Shown: one piece after another, positions 33,904 to 43,313 of the stretch
Layout: each line of letters starts with the position of its first letter
How positions within the stretch are numbered: position 1 is the stretch's first letter
Source of the DNA: Actinobacillus indolicus
Lineage (GTDB): Bacteria; Pseudomonadota; Gammaproteobacteria; Enterobacterales; Pasteurellaceae
Length of the DNA: 64,000 nt
Direction: 5' to 3'
NCBI RefSeq assembly: GCF_004519515.1
Contig: NZ_CP038145.1
Coordinates: 682,001-746,000, forward strand
Translations under genes and position numbers: made by a program
The notes under the pieces: generated by a model
What the model was told of the DNA's origin: nothing
What the model saw: the letters and a program-made list of their open reading frames with translations, nothing else
The model's database searches: none

Positions 33904-35178
33904 TTACTCTTCAAACGGTGCGCTAAATCTTTCAATTCTTGCACCTAATTTTTGTAATTTTTCTTCGATATGTTCATAACCGCGATCGATATGATAAATA
34001 CGATCTACAATGGTTTCACCATTTGCAATACAACCAGCTAATACTAAGCTAATAGAAGCACGTAAATCTGTAGCCATTACTTCTGCTGCAGATAGGCTTT
34101 CTACGCCATGACAAATTGCGGTATTACCTTCAATTTCTGCTTTTGCTCCCATACGAATTAATTCTGGAATATGCATAAAACGGTTTTCAAAAATGGTTTC
34201 GGTAATTTTACTTGTACCATTAGCAACCGTATTCAATAAGGTGAATTGTGCTTGCATATCCGTTGGGAAGCCTGGGTGTGGCATAGTACGAATATTGACT
34301 GCTTTTGGACGTACGCCTAACGAATCTAAGGTAATCGTATCTTCTGTCACATCCACTTGCATACCTGCTTCGCGTAATTTTTCAATAACAGCATCTAAAG
34401 TATCCGCTTTAGTACCGCGACAAGTAATACGTCCACCTGAAATCGCAGCTGCGATAAGGAATGTTCCCGTTTCAATACGGTCTGGAACAATATGATGTTC
34501 ACATCCACCTAAGCGTTCAACACCTTCGATAGTGATCATATCTGTACCAGCACCACTGATTTTCGCACCCATTTTATTTAGGAATACAGCAGTATCTACC
34601 ACTTCTGGTTCACGTGCCGCATTCTCAATGATTGTTGTGCCTTTAGCTAAGGTTGCAGCCATCATTACAGATAATGTTGCACCAACACTCACTTTATCCA
34701 TTAATACACGTGCACCAGATAAACGACCATTCACTTCTGCTTTTACATAGCCTTCATCAAGGGTGATTTCTGCGCCCATTTTTTCAAGACCAGCAATATG
34801 CATATCAACAGGACGCGCACCAATCGTACATCCACCTGGTAATGAAACTTGTCCTTGGTGGAAGCGGGTTAATAATGGCGCTAATGCCCAGATTGAAGCA
34901 CGCATCGTTTTCACTAATTCATAAGGTGCAACATAGTGATCGATTTTACTTGCATCAATATGAACACTATTGTCCTCAGTGCGTTCTACCACTACACCTA
35001 ATTTACGCAAAATTTTGAATGTGGTATCCACATCTTTTAAATTAGGGACATTAGTCAATACAACAGGCTCTTCCGCCAAAATTGCAGCAAATAAAATAGG
35101 CAGTGCAGCATTTTTTGCACCTGAAATATCAACAGTACCACTTAATGTAAATGGACCGTGTACACGAAATTTTTCCAT
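33904..35178 (-). CDS. murA: UDP-N-acetylglucosamine 1-carboxyvinyltransferase
   Basis: MurA performs the first committed step of peptidoglycan synthesis with PEP. The 424-residue protein has active Cys117 in LPGGCTIGARPVD, the fosfomycin-reactive position, and the N-terminal SGAKNAALPILFAA. It is the last gene of mlaFEDCB-ibaG-murA, an order shared with E. coli; about 100 bases with a near-USS separate it from ibaG. Confidence 0.98.
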   Translation of the reverse strand: MEKFRVHGPFTLSGTVDISGAKNAALPILFAAILAEEPVVLTNVPNLKDVDTTFKILRKLGVVVERTEDNSVHIDASKIDHYVAPYELVKTMRASIWALAPLLTRFHQGQVSLPGGCTIGARPVDMHIAGLEKMGAEITLDEGYVKAEVNGRLSGARVLMDKVSVGATLSVMMAATLAKGTTIIENAAREPEVVDTAVFLNKMGAKISGAGTDMITIEGVERLGGCEHHIVPDRIETGTFLIAAAISGGRITCRGTKADTLDAVIEKLREAGMQVDVTEDTITLDSLGVRPKAVNIRTMPHPGFPTDMQAQFTLLNTVANGTSKITETIFENRFMHIPELIRMGAKAEIEGNTAICHGVESLSAAEVMATDLRASISLVLAGCIANGETIVDRIYHIDRGYEHIEEKLQKLGARIERFSAPFEE

Positions 35179-35281
35179 TTGAGTTCCTTAAATCATAAAG
35201 ACAAAATTGAACCTAAAAAATAGGTTTGCAAGCGGTCAGATCTCAACCTTATTTTGCAAACATTTTTATCTTCAATTTCAA

Positions 35282-35539
35282 TTAACCAGCCATATTAAGA
35301 AGACGTTCTCTCTTCCACTGTTCTTTGGTAAAGGTTTTAATCGTTAATGCATGAATTGCATTCGTTGCAAAGAATTCTGTTAATGGTCCATAAATCATTT
35401 GTTGTTGTTTTACTTTTGATAAAGACGCAAAAGCATCGCTTACTGCGATGACACCATAATGGGAATTTTCGCCTTGCACATAAACTTCATCAAGTTCTAA
35501 GGCATTTTTTAGAATTTCTTCAATTTGTTTTGGTTCCAT
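35282..35539 (-). CDS. ibaG: BolA-family protein IbaG
   Basis: An 85-residue BolA fold protein with the invariant segment AIHALTIKTFTKEQW. BolA proteins bind Fe-S glutaredoxins; IbaG is linked to acid response in E. coli. It lies 2 bases after mlaB and ahead of murA, as in E. coli. Confidence 0.93.
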   Translation of the reverse strand: MEPKQIEEILKNALELDEVYVQGENSHYGVIAVSDAFASLSKVKQQQMIYGPLTEFFATNAIHALTIKTFTKEQWKRERLLNMAG

Positions 35540-35541
35540 TG

Positions 35542-35880
35542 TTATTTTTTCTCTTTAGGTAAAAAAGTCTTAAACCAATCTGATAAATCAAATAATTCCG
35601 CAAGACTTGTGAGTGTTGGCGGAGTATTTAATAAACAATTTGGATTTTTTTGTTGATAATGGTGGAGTAATTCCGCAAGTAGTGTGAAGCCGGACGAATC
35701 AATGCTTGTAAGCGATTTGAGATCCCAATAAATATATTGGTTACTTTTTGGTGATAAAAAAGAAGCACGTTGCTTCCATAAAGGAAGCAACGTGTCACGT
35801 GTAAGGTCACCAGACAACTGAACCATCAGACTTTCATTATTTTGCTGAATGTCCCATTGTAATGGATTTTTGGATTGCAT
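35542..35880 (-). CDS. mlaB: Phospholipid transport STAS protein MlaB
   Basis: The 112-residue cytoplasmic STAS domain protein supports the MlaFE ABC transporter. The conserved phosphorylatable-type Ser is in LTSIDSSGFTLLAELL. Only 6 bases separate it from mlaC. The sequence is diverged, so context matters for the call. Confidence 0.92.
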   Translation of the reverse strand: MQSKNPLQWDIQQNNESLMVQLSGDLTRDTLLPLWKQRASFLSPKSNQYIYWDLKSLTSIDSSGFTLLAELLHHYQQKNPNCLLNTPPTLTSLAELFDLSDWFKTFLPKEKK

Positions 35881-35886
35881 ACAGAA

Positions 35887-36525
35887 TTATTTACCTAAAG
35901 TAATAGGTTGTTTTGCAGATTGTGCAACTTGAGCTGTTAATGCATCAATACCTTGTTGACGTAAGATGCCACTCCATTCATTTTGTTTTGTTGCAACCAT
36001 GCTTACCCCTTCTGCAGCCATATCATAAGCTTGCCACACACCTGTTTTTATATTTTTACGCCATTTAAAATCTAATTTAATTGGCTGAGCGTTGCCTGAT
36101 TGTAAAACATTCACACGGATGCTCACGATAGATTTATCGCCGACCGGTTTTTCACTTTCGATTTGTACTTGTTGGTCTGAATATTGGGTTAATACTTGTG
36201 CATAAGATTGCTCAATAAACTGACCAAACGCATTAAAGAACGCATCACGTTGTGCATCTGTTGCAGAGGCTAAATTTTTACCTAACACTAATTGACCAGC
36301 ATATTTCACATGAACATGTGGCATTAAATCATTACGCACGATAGTACGTAAATAGTTTGGATCTTTTTTAATTTTGCTTTGATTTGCTTTGATGTCACCG
36401 AAAAGTTTATCTGCTGTTTGTTGCATTAAAACATAAGGACTTGTTGATGCAAATGCAGTCGTTGAAACTAAAGTTGATAAAGCGACAACGCCAGCAACAA
36501 GAATGTTTTTAAGGGTTTTGATCAT
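35887..36525 (-). CDS. mlaC: Periplasmic phospholipid carrier MlaC
   Basis: MlaC shuttles phospholipid between the outer-membrane MlaA complex and MlaFEDB. The 212-residue precursor has a signal peptide (MIKTLKNILVAGVVALSTLV, cleaved after about AFA) and the domain signature RTIVRNDLMPHVHVKYAGQLVLG. ATG 36525 is chosen because TTGGAG lies upstream and the signal peptide begins there; a longer frame to 36579 overlaps the mlaD end. Confidence 0.94.
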   Translation of the reverse strand: MIKTLKNILVAGVVALSTLVSTTAFASTSPYVLMQQTADKLFGDIKANQSKIKKDPNYLRTIVRNDLMPHVHVKYAGQLVLGKNLASATDAQRDAFFNAFGQFIEQSYAQVLTQYSDQQVQIESEKPVGDKSIVSIRVNVLQSGNAQPIKLDFKWRKNIKTGVWQAYDMAAEGVSMVATKQNEWSGILRQQGIDALTAQVAQSAKQPITLGK

Positions 36526-36590
36526 ATTTAAAACTCCAAAAGTAAAATGGATCATCCATTTATTATTTATAGTGAGCAAATGCTCGTGAA

Positions 36591-37100
36591 TTATTCCGCT
36601 TTAGGTTCAGCGGACTCTTCTTTATTGTCAGATTTCTTATCGCCATATAAGAACTGACCAATTAAATCTTCAAGAACCATAGCAGAGTTGGTATCTGCAA
36701 AGGTATCTCCTGCTTTTAACATACTCGTTTCACCTTCAAGAACAAAGCCAACATTTAAGGCAATATATTGCTCTCCAAGTAAACCAGCCGTTTTAATTGA
36801 AAGTGAGCTTGTATCTGGAATTTGATTAAATTCTTCATTGATAGCGAGAGTCACTTTCGGAGTATAGGTTTTCGGATCAAGTTGGATGTCAGAAACTCGT
36901 CCTACAACAACGCCACCGACTTTAATCGGCGCGCGAACCTTTAGTCCACCAATATTATCAAAAGTTGCATAAAGCGCATAAGTTTTTTCTGAAGAAAAAC
37001 CTTGAACATTGGCAACGCGTAAGCCTAAAAAAACTAAAGCTCCTAATCCAAGCAGAACAAATAACCCTACCCAAAATTCATATTTAATTGATTGACGCAT
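36591..37100 (-). CDS. mlaD: MCE-domain lipid-binding protein MlaD
   Basis: MlaD is anchored in the inner membrane and forms a hexameric MCE ring on MlaE. The 169-residue protein has one N-terminal helix (about 8-27) and one MCE domain (FDNIGGLKVRAPIKVGGVVV, GLLGEQYIAL). A 68-base gap holding a USS separates it from mlaE. Confidence 0.96.
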   Translation of the reverse strand: MRQSIKYEFWVGLFVLLGLGALVFLGLRVANVQGFSSEKTYALYATFDNIGGLKVRAPIKVGGVVVGRVSDIQLDPKTYTPKVTLAINEEFNQIPDTSSLSIKTAGLLGEQYIALNVGFVLEGETSMLKAGDTFADTNSAMVLEDLIGQFLYGDKKSDNKEESAEPKAE

Positions 37101-37124
37101 AATTTTCCTTATTGAAAGGGGTTA

Positions 37125-37160
37125 ACAAGCGGTATGATTTGCACGATTTTTTGCAAATTC
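37125..37160. repeat. Uptake signal sequence in the mlaE-mlaD gap
   Basis: ACAAGCGGT at 37125-37133 is followed by the AT-rich USS tail TGATTTGCACGATTTTTTGC. It lies inside the mla operon. Confidence 0.8.
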
Positions 37161-37168
37161 CCTTCTTA

Positions 37169-37945
37169 TTAACCACCAAACATAATTGCCGTTAAAATAA
37201 AATCTAAACCTAAAATGACTAAAGATGCATGCACAACGGTTCTTGTTGTTGCTTGGCTAATGCCTTCCGACGTTGGCAGTGCATCATAACCATTAAACAG
37301 TGCAATCCATACCACTGCAAAAGCAAAGACGAGACTTTTAATAAACCCATTGAGTAAATCAGTTACCGTTACGCTACTTTGCATGACAGACCAAAAGCTT
37401 CCAGAGTCAACGCCTTTCCAATCAACGCCGACTAAAGAACCACCCCAAATACCAATCGCAGTAAAAATCACCGCTAAAATTGGCATCGCAATCACACCCG
37501 CCCAAAAACGTGGCGCAACAACACGACGGAGTGGATCAACCGCCATCATCTCTAAACTTGAAAGTTGCTCCGTGGCTTTCATTAAACCAATTTCTGCTGT
37601 TAATGCAGAACCTGCACGCCCAGCAAATAATAATGCCGTCACCACAGGACCAAGCTCACGTAATAGCGAAAGGGAGACCAACTGCCCTAGGCTTGTTTCT
37701 GCGGAAAAGTCAACTAAGACCACATAACCTTGCAAGCCCAATACCATCCCGATAAATAAGCCTGAAAGCATGATGATTAATAAAGACTGCACGCCAAGGA
37801 CGTGTAACTGCTTAATCAGCAATGGCGTATGTTTACGAAATTCAGGTTTGCCAATTAATGCTCCCCAGAGCATAAAACTTGCTCTGCCAAGCGCTCGAAT
37901 AAAATGGATGACAGAGCGTCCAACAGATGAAACAAAGTCAATCAT
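37169..37945 (-). CDS. mlaE: Phospholipid ABC transporter permease MlaE
   Basis: The 258-residue inner-membrane permease has about five hydrophobic segments and the family motif LRELGPVVTALLFAGRAGSA followed by ALTAEIGLMKATEQL. It overlaps mlaF by four bases (ATGA at 37942-37945). Confidence 0.96.
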   Translation of the reverse strand: MIDFVSSVGRSVIHFIRALGRASFMLWGALIGKPEFRKHTPLLIKQLHVLGVQSLLIIMLSGLFIGMVLGLQGYVVLVDFSAETSLGQLVSLSLLRELGPVVTALLFAGRAGSALTAEIGLMKATEQLSSLEMMAVDPLRRVVAPRFWAGVIAMPILAVIFTAIGIWGGSLVGVDWKGVDSGSFWSVMQSSVTVTDLLNGFIKSLVFAFAVVWIALFNGYDALPTSEGISQATTRTVVHASLVILGLDFILTAIMFGG

Positions 37946-38742
37946 TGAAACAGCTCCTTGGTATAATCTTCGGCTGGATAATGGAATCTCACAGGACCAT
38001 CTGCCTTTCCTGATAAAAATTGAACGACTTGCGGATCTTGGCTAGACAATAAACTCTCAGGGGTACCTTCTGCAATTATACGTTTATCTGCAATGATGTA
38101 AGCATAATCTGCGATGCTTAATACTTCCGTCACATCATGAGAGACAACGATAGACGTTAAGTTTAATGCTTGGTTTAATTTTTTAATCAACTCAACGATA
38201 ACCCCCATACTGATAGGATCTTGTCCCGTAAAAGGCTCATCATACATAATCAAATCAGGGTCTAATGCAATCGCTCTTGCCAATGCCGCACGGCGAGCCA
38301 TACCGCCAGAAAGTTCTGATGGCATTAATTGTGCTGCGCCTCGTAATCCAACCGCTTCAAGTTTCATTAATACTAGCTTACGAATGAGCTCTTCGGGTAA
38401 GCGAGTATGTTCACGAATAGGAAAAGCGACATTGTCAAAAGTCGATAAATCCGTAAATAATGCGCCAGATTGGAATAACATCCCCATTCTCTGACGAATT
38501 TGGTACAAGGTTTTATTATTTGCCTGACAAATATCTTGTCCATCAAAGAGTATTTCACCGTGTTCAGGTAAAATTTGACCGCCAATAAGACGTAAGAGAG
38601 TGGTTTTACCAATCCCTGACGGCCCCATAATTGCAGTCACTTTGCCTTTTTGCACTTGTAGATTGAGATTGTCGTAAATAACACGCTCACCTCGTTTAAA
38701 GGTTAAGTTCTTTACTTCAACCAAATTCTCTTTATTACGCAT
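37942..38742 (-). CDS. mlaF: Phospholipid ABC transporter ATPase MlaF
   Basis: The 266-residue ATPase drives the Mla system. Walker A is GPSGIGKTTLLRLIGG, the signature is ELSGGMARRAALARA, Walker B is PDLIMYDEP, and the H-loop is VVSHD. It is the first gene of mlaFEDCB. Confidence 0.97.
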   Translation of the reverse strand: MRNKENLVEVKNLTFKRGERVIYDNLNLQVQKGKVTAIMGPSGIGKTTLLRLIGGQILPEHGEILFDGQDICQANNKTLYQIRQRMGMLFQSGALFTDLSTFDNVAFPIREHTRLPEELIRKLVLMKLEAVGLRGAAQLMPSELSGGMARRAALARAIALDPDLIMYDEPFTGQDPISMGVIVELIKKLNQALNLTSIVVSHDVTEVLSIADYAYIIADKRIIAEGTPESLLSSQDPQVVQFLSGKADGPVRFHYPAEDYTKELFQ

Positions 38743-38836
38743 TCGGTTTCTCTAGGTTAAAAAATAGCTTGCGATAATCAATGATGCCCTAATTAAAGTC
38801 AATGTTATTTAAAAAAATTGACAAAATTATTCTCAA

Positions 38837-38873
38837 TAAAAAAGGCATATTGATAGGCGTGTTTCAATATGCC
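38837..38873 (-). terminator. Terminator of the lpoA-yraN-diaA-dolP unit
   Basis: GGCATATTGA (38844-38853) pairs perfectly with TCAATATGCC (38864-38873). On the minus strand a T run (A run on the plus strand) follows, just after dolP. Confidence 0.9.
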
Positions 38874-38896
38874 GATATTGCTTAATTATCTAGTTT

Positions 38897-39487
38897 CTAT
38901 TGAACATAAGTAATTACTTTAACGACTTTCGCAACACCACTAACATTACGTGCTACATCAGCAGCTGCATTCGCTTGAGTATTGGAAAGACTCCCCATTA
39001 AGAACACTTCACCATTCTCAGTGATGACTTTCACTTCCGTGGCTTTGACTTCATTATTAACAAGTAATTGTGATTTCACTTTTGTAGTGATCCAACTATC
39101 TTGGCTGATTTGTGCAACACCTATTTTTTCACCTACACGAATTTCATTATATACGGTGGAAACGCTTTCTACACCAGCAGCTACACTTTTGGCAGCCTCT
39201 CTTGCAGATTCATTTGGTGCTTGTCCAATTAGCAGTACTTTTCCGTTGTAAGCAACAACATTAATGCGTGCTTCTGATTTAATCTGTTCATCCTTATTTA
39301 AATTATAAGCGACCTTTTCTTCCAAAGTTTCATCATCAATTTGGCGACCAGCACTTCTCGGATCCGTTGCCACTTTTGCTGCAGTAGCCCCTCCTACAAC
39401 AACTGCTGTTGCTAAACAGCCCTGTAGAGATAACAATGTTATTCCTAACAGCCCTACTTTTCCAAATTTCTTTACTAACGTTAACAT
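38897..39487 (-). CDS. dolP: Outer-membrane lipoprotein DolP (YraP), two BON domains
   Basis: DolP supports outer-membrane integrity and BAM function. The 196-residue lipoprotein has a signal peptide ending in lipobox LQGC (Cys24) and two BON domains, around 50-115 and 125-196 (for example NGEVFLMGSLSNTQAN). It is downstream of diaA, as in E. coli. Confidence 0.95.
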   Translation of the reverse strand: MLTLVKKFGKVGLLGITLLSLQGCLATAVVVGGATAAKVATDPRSAGRQIDDETLEEKVAYNLNKDEQIKSEARINVVAYNGKVLLIGQAPNESAREAAKSVAAGVESVSTVYNEIRVGEKIGVAQISQDSWITTKVKSQLLVNNEVKATEVKVITENGEVFLMGSLSNTQANAAADVARNVSGVAKVVKVITYVQ

Positions 39488-39508
39488 AATAATCTCCTTA
39501 AAAGTGTT

Positions 39509-40099
39509 TTAATTTGATGAGGTTGGAAACAGTAAACTATCTACTAATTCACAAATCATATTGACACAAAACTGGTGACCTTCAATGATTCTCATCTCAT
39601 TAATGGATGGCATCTCAATTTCCAGATCCGTTTCATCTAATAACCCTTTAGTATGATCATTTCGACTACTGGTAAATGCAAAAATCTCTAAATTTTCATT
39701 ATTCGCACAGTGAATTGCGTTCAATACACTTTCTTCATTACCAATAGGCGAGAATGCAATAAAAAGATCGCCTTCTTTTGCTATCACTTGTAATTGTTTA
39801 CGATAAATTTGGGCTAAATCCTGATCTTGATTTAAACACCCAACTAACATTCCGTCAAATTGTAACAAATGGGCGGAAAGACTTGGTCTAACCAAGTCAT
39901 AACGATGTAAAAGATTGCTCACTAATAACTGGGCATTTGCATAAGAACGCCCATAGCCACAAACAATCACTTTATTACCACGAAGTAAACAGGCAACAAT
40001 ACGATTCGCAGCTTCATTTAATACTTTTGGCAATAACTCCGCTGCTGCGATTTGAATCTGAATACTTTCACTAAAGCGATCTTGAATTTTATCTAACAT
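39509..40099 (-). CDS. diaA: DnaA initiator-associating protein DiaA
   Basis: The 196-residue SIS-domain protein binds DnaA and promotes timely initiation in E. coli. The motif GNKVIVCGYGRSYANAQLLV is the SIS phosphosugar-type loop. GmhA is a close paralogue, but the yraN-diaA-dolP order supports DiaA. Confidence 0.9.
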   Translation of the reverse strand: MLDKIQDRFSESIQIQIAAAELLPKVLNEAANRIVACLLRGNKVIVCGYGRSYANAQLLVSNLLHRYDLVRPSLSAHLLQFDGMLVGCLNQDQDLAQIYRKQLQVIAKEGDLFIAFSPIGNEESVLNAIHCANNENLEIFAFTSSRNDHTKGLLDETDLEIEMPSINEMRIIEGHQFCVNMICELVDSLLFPTSSN

Positions 40100-40100
40100 C

Positions 40101-40445
40101 TTATCCTAAAAAATTTTTTATCCAGATTGGCTCATTACTTCCTTCAAAAGCCACGACATCAAATCGACAATATGCCGTATCTAATGAAAGATGACGTTTT
40201 GCTAACCACAAATTAGCCGCTTTTAGCCATTTCTGCTGTTTTTGGTAATTGATACTTTCAACAGCAGAACCAAAATATGCATTTTTACGTTGGCGAACTT
40301 CTACAAAAACAAAAGTCTCTTGCTCTTTCATAATTAAATCAAGCTCACCACATTTAAACTGCTGGTTTTGAGCAATAAACAGCAAGCCTTGATTTTCTAA
40401 GAAAACCTTTGCTTGCTGTTCATAATAATAGCCCTGAGCTCTCAT
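40101..40445 (-). CDS. yraN: YraN-type endonuclease-fold protein (UPF0102)
   Basis: A 114-residue protein with the PD-(D/E)XK-like core GELDLIMKEQETFVFVEVRQRK. Its biological role is not established. It lies 1 base after lpoA and 1 base before diaA. Confidence 0.94.
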   Translation of the reverse strand: MRAQGYYYEQQAKVFLENQGLLFIAQNQQFKCGELDLIMKEQETFVFVEVRQRKNAYFGSAVESINYQKQQKWLKAANLWLAKRHLSLDTAYCRFDVVAFEGSNEPIWIKNFLG

Positions 40446-40446
40446 C

Positions 40447-42186
40447 TTAGTTTGCGTTAATGATGCTACCGCTACGGTATTGTAGCCAATTCATTTCACG
40501 TTCAATATTACAGTGAGTCCCTGCACTTAAAATACCTGTTAATCCATGGACTTTGTAACCAGGAATCTGACGGAATTCATTAAATTTATTCGCAATAGAC
40601 CATGTATCCGATCCCATAGCATAAAGACGCATCATTGAGAAATCACTTTCTGCAATTTGTTCTGCTTTTTTATATTCGTCAGATTCTGGATCTGAAAGTA
40701 ACGGAATTTCACTAAATTTAACCCCTTCCATCGTTAAACGGAAATCAGGACCGTTATTTGGTGAATTACTACGTGACGAAGTATAAATTGGATATTGATT
40801 TGCTAATGGTGAGTTATCAATACCTTGTTTTACATCGACTAATTGTTCCGCTGTGCCTAACACATAAATACCGCTGCCTTGAGACAGCCCTGCACTTTGT
40901 AGCAAAGAAATACCTTCAAATGCTTCATTATAGTAACGAATGTCCGCATCTTTATTAGTTAATTGGCGCCAACGTTGTGCGAAAGCATCTGCTGAACGTT
41001 GTCCGAAATCGCCATTTGGTGCAAGAACTACCGCATTATTTAATCCGTCTTTTCGGAAACGCTCTGCGGCAGATTTTGCTTCAGATTCTGGCGATAAGCC
41101 ATAATAACAAACCTTCGCAACAGGTCTTGCATTAGGTGTTGAATTTAATGCCAATACATTAAGATTATTAATTTCTGGGCTGACAAGCATTTCATCGACA
41201 CGATTTTTCAATAATGGACCAATAACTGTTTGTGCACCTTGCTGTTTTGCTTGAACAAGTAGATCATTAACAGGGGCTGTATCCGTATCAAAAACTTGAA
41301 CGGCTATCGAATCTTGTCCTTTGGCATCATTAAAACCACGTTTAATAATATCGCCTAGAATTTTACCTTCTCCACTTAGCGGTAAAAGTAACGCAACACC
41401 ATTTAATTGTGTTTGTTGGAAAGAGACCACATTTTGTAATTCTGTTGGCATTAAAATTGCGGCAGAATGATTAGGATATTGCTGTTTCCAATTTTGAATT
41501 GCTTGTGGAAGCTGTTCTGGCGCTGACATATGTTGGTTATATGTCACAACCAATGCTAACCACCCAGCTAGCCCCATTTCACCGGGCCCTGCTACTGCTT
41601 TTTCTAGCATACCACGGTTGGCATTACGCAACGTTTCCCAAATTTTATCGTTATTTGCCTGACGACTTTGCGTATCTTTCATGTAACTATCCATAAAAGA
41701 TCTTGCTCTTACGACTTCAATAGCGTCATTCTGGTTTTCAGCAATACGAGCTTGGGTTTGGTAAACTCGCAACAGTTGAGATTGACTTAACTGCGCTTGT
41801 GGTAAGCTTTTTAAGAGTGAGTAAGCTTCTGCATTTTTTCCTTGAAGCGCGGCTAATTGTGCAGAAAGTAATTGATATTCTGGTTTTTGGAGCTCATTTA
41901 ACTTCTCTACAACAATGTCTGACATTGTATTTTGTGCTTCAACGACTTTATTTTCATCGATCAATTTTCGCACAGCCAGTAACCGATAGCTTTGTTGTTC
42001 TTCTTCCTTACCGCTTTGATCTGCTTTATTAATGTAGAACTCAGAATTTGCATAGGCTTCATCTTTGAGAGCTTCTGTCACTTGATTATTTGAACAGGCA
42101 GCAAGTAATAAAGCTAATGTCGTAGGAATAAAGATTGTCTTCATTTTTTGGCGAAAGCCTCGACTTTGTACTAAAATAGTTGGCAT
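40447..42186 (-). CDS. lpoA: Penicillin-binding protein activator LpoA
   Basis: LpoA is an outer-membrane lipoprotein that activates PBP1a. The 579-residue protein has lipobox LAAC (Cys31), an N-terminal TPR-like helical half and a C-terminal periplasmic-binding-protein-like half (GVALLLPLSGEGKILGDIIK onward). I kept ATG 42186 because GGAGCAATAAA precedes it; the internal Met15 has a poor site. It leads lpoA-yraN-diaA-dolP and is divergent from rsmI. Confidence 0.95.
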   Translation of the reverse strand: MPTILVQSRGFRQKMKTIFIPTTLALLLAACSNNQVTEALKDEAYANSEFYINKADQSGKEEEQQSYRLLAVRKLIDENKVVEAQNTMSDIVVEKLNELQKPEYQLLSAQLAALQGKNAEAYSLLKSLPQAQLSQSQLLRVYQTQARIAENQNDAIEVVRARSFMDSYMKDTQSRQANNDKIWETLRNANRGMLEKAVAGPGEMGLAGWLALVVTYNQHMSAPEQLPQAIQNWKQQYPNHSAAILMPTELQNVVSFQQTQLNGVALLLPLSGEGKILGDIIKRGFNDAKGQDSIAVQVFDTDTAPVNDLLVQAKQQGAQTVIGPLLKNRVDEMLVSPEINNLNVLALNSTPNARPVAKVCYYGLSPESEAKSAAERFRKDGLNNAVVLAPNGDFGQRSADAFAQRWRQLTNKDADIRYYNEAFEGISLLQSAGLSQGSGIYVLGTAEQLVDVKQGIDNSPLANQYPIYTSSRSNSPNNGPDFRLTMEGVKFSEIPLLSDPESDEYKKAEQIAESDFSMMRLYAMGSDTWSIANKFNEFRQIPGYKVHGLTGILSAGTHCNIEREMNWLQYRSGSIINAN

Positions 42187-42276
42187 TTTATTGCTCCATA
42201 AATTTGGAAATAGGTATTCTTAATACTCTGAATAAGCACATCCAATGATCTTACTTATCAAATAAGCGAAAATCAA

Positions 42277-43140
42277 ATGAAAAACGGACATAATAACGAA
42301 CAAATTGGCACATTATATATCGTTGCCACTCCTATCGGAAACCTTGATGACATCACCCAGCGTGCATTAAAGACCTTTGAACAAGTCGATTTAATTGCAG
42401 CAGAAGATACACGCCATAGCGGCATTCTGTTAAGTCATTATGGTATTAAAAAGCCTTTTTTTGCCTTACACGATCATAATGAACAACAAAAAGCTTCTAT
42501 TCTTGTTGAAAAGTTACAACAAGGACAAAATATTGCCCTGATTTCTGATGCAGGAACGCCATTAATTAGCGATCCTGGGTTTCACCTTGTCCGCCATTGC
42601 AGACAAGCAGGTATCCACATTGTCCCAATACCAGGCGCTTGTGCCGCCATTACTGCATTGTGCAGTTCAGGTATTGCATCTGACCGCTTTTGTTTTGAAG
42701 GGTTCCTTCCTGCAAAAAGTAAAGCGCGCTGTGACAAACTCACAGCGCTTTCTGAAGAACCGAGAACACTTATTTTTTATGAGTCCACACACCGAATTTT
42801 GGAATGTCTAGCTGATATGCAAAAGATCTTAGGTGAAGATCGCTATATTGTGATGGCAAGAGAACTCACAAAGACATGGGAAACTATTCGGGGAGATACC
42901 ATTGTGAATTTGATCGATTGGCTATCTCAAGATAATAACCGCATCAAAGGTGAAATTGTTTTAATTGTTGAAGGAAAACAGTCTCAGGAAAATGAAGAAA
43001 TTTCACCACAAGCGATCAAATTACTGACATTATTAAACCAAGAACTTCCATTAAAAAAAGCCTCTGCGATTGTTGCAGAAACCTTTGGATATAAAAAAAA
43101 TGAGCTTTACCAATACGGTTTAGATCATTTTAAAGCATAA
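42277..43140 (+). CDS. rsmI: 16S rRNA 2'-O-ribose C1402 methyltransferase
   Basis: RsmI methylates C1402 in the ribosomal decoding centre. The 287-residue protein shows LYIVATPIGNLDDITQRAL, AAEDTRHSGILLSHY and LISDAGTPLISDPG, the tetrapyrrole-methylase-type SAM site. Divergence from lpoA is conserved in gamma-proteobacteria. A USS overlaps its stop codon (43140-43148). Confidence 0.97.
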   Translation: MKNGHNNEQIGTLYIVATPIGNLDDITQRALKTFEQVDLIAAEDTRHSGILLSHYGIKKPFFALHDHNEQQKASILVEKLQQGQNIALISDAGTPLISDPGFHLVRHCRQAGIHIVPIPGACAAITALCSSGIASDRFCFEGFLPAKSKARCDKLTALSEEPRTLIFYESTHRILECLADMQKILGEDRYIVMARELTKTWETIRGDTIVNLIDWLSQDNNRIKGEIVLIVEGKQSQENEEISPQAIKLLTLLNQELPLKKASAIVAETFGYKKNELYQYGLDHFKA

Positions 43141-43266
43141 CAAGCGGTGAGATTACGATGATATTTTGCAAAGAATATCTCATTGTTTTTAAACGAAATT
43201 AATCTCATTTAAGCGATTGTTTTTTTCTATTAAATGGATAAATTATATTCGCTGTCTTCGCCATGT

Positions 43267-43289
43267 TTTTCACTTATAATAGGTGAAAA
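43267..43289 (+). promoter_or_regulatory. Palindrome over the dps -10 element
   Basis: TTTTCAC-N9-GTGAAAA, self-complementary at about 20 of 23 positions, contains -10 TATAAT (43275-43280). It lies 25 bases before dps. This is a plausible operator position, but I cannot name the regulator. Confidence 0.5.
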
Positions 43290-43313
43290 TTACTTAATCA
43301 TAGGAGAAATAGT

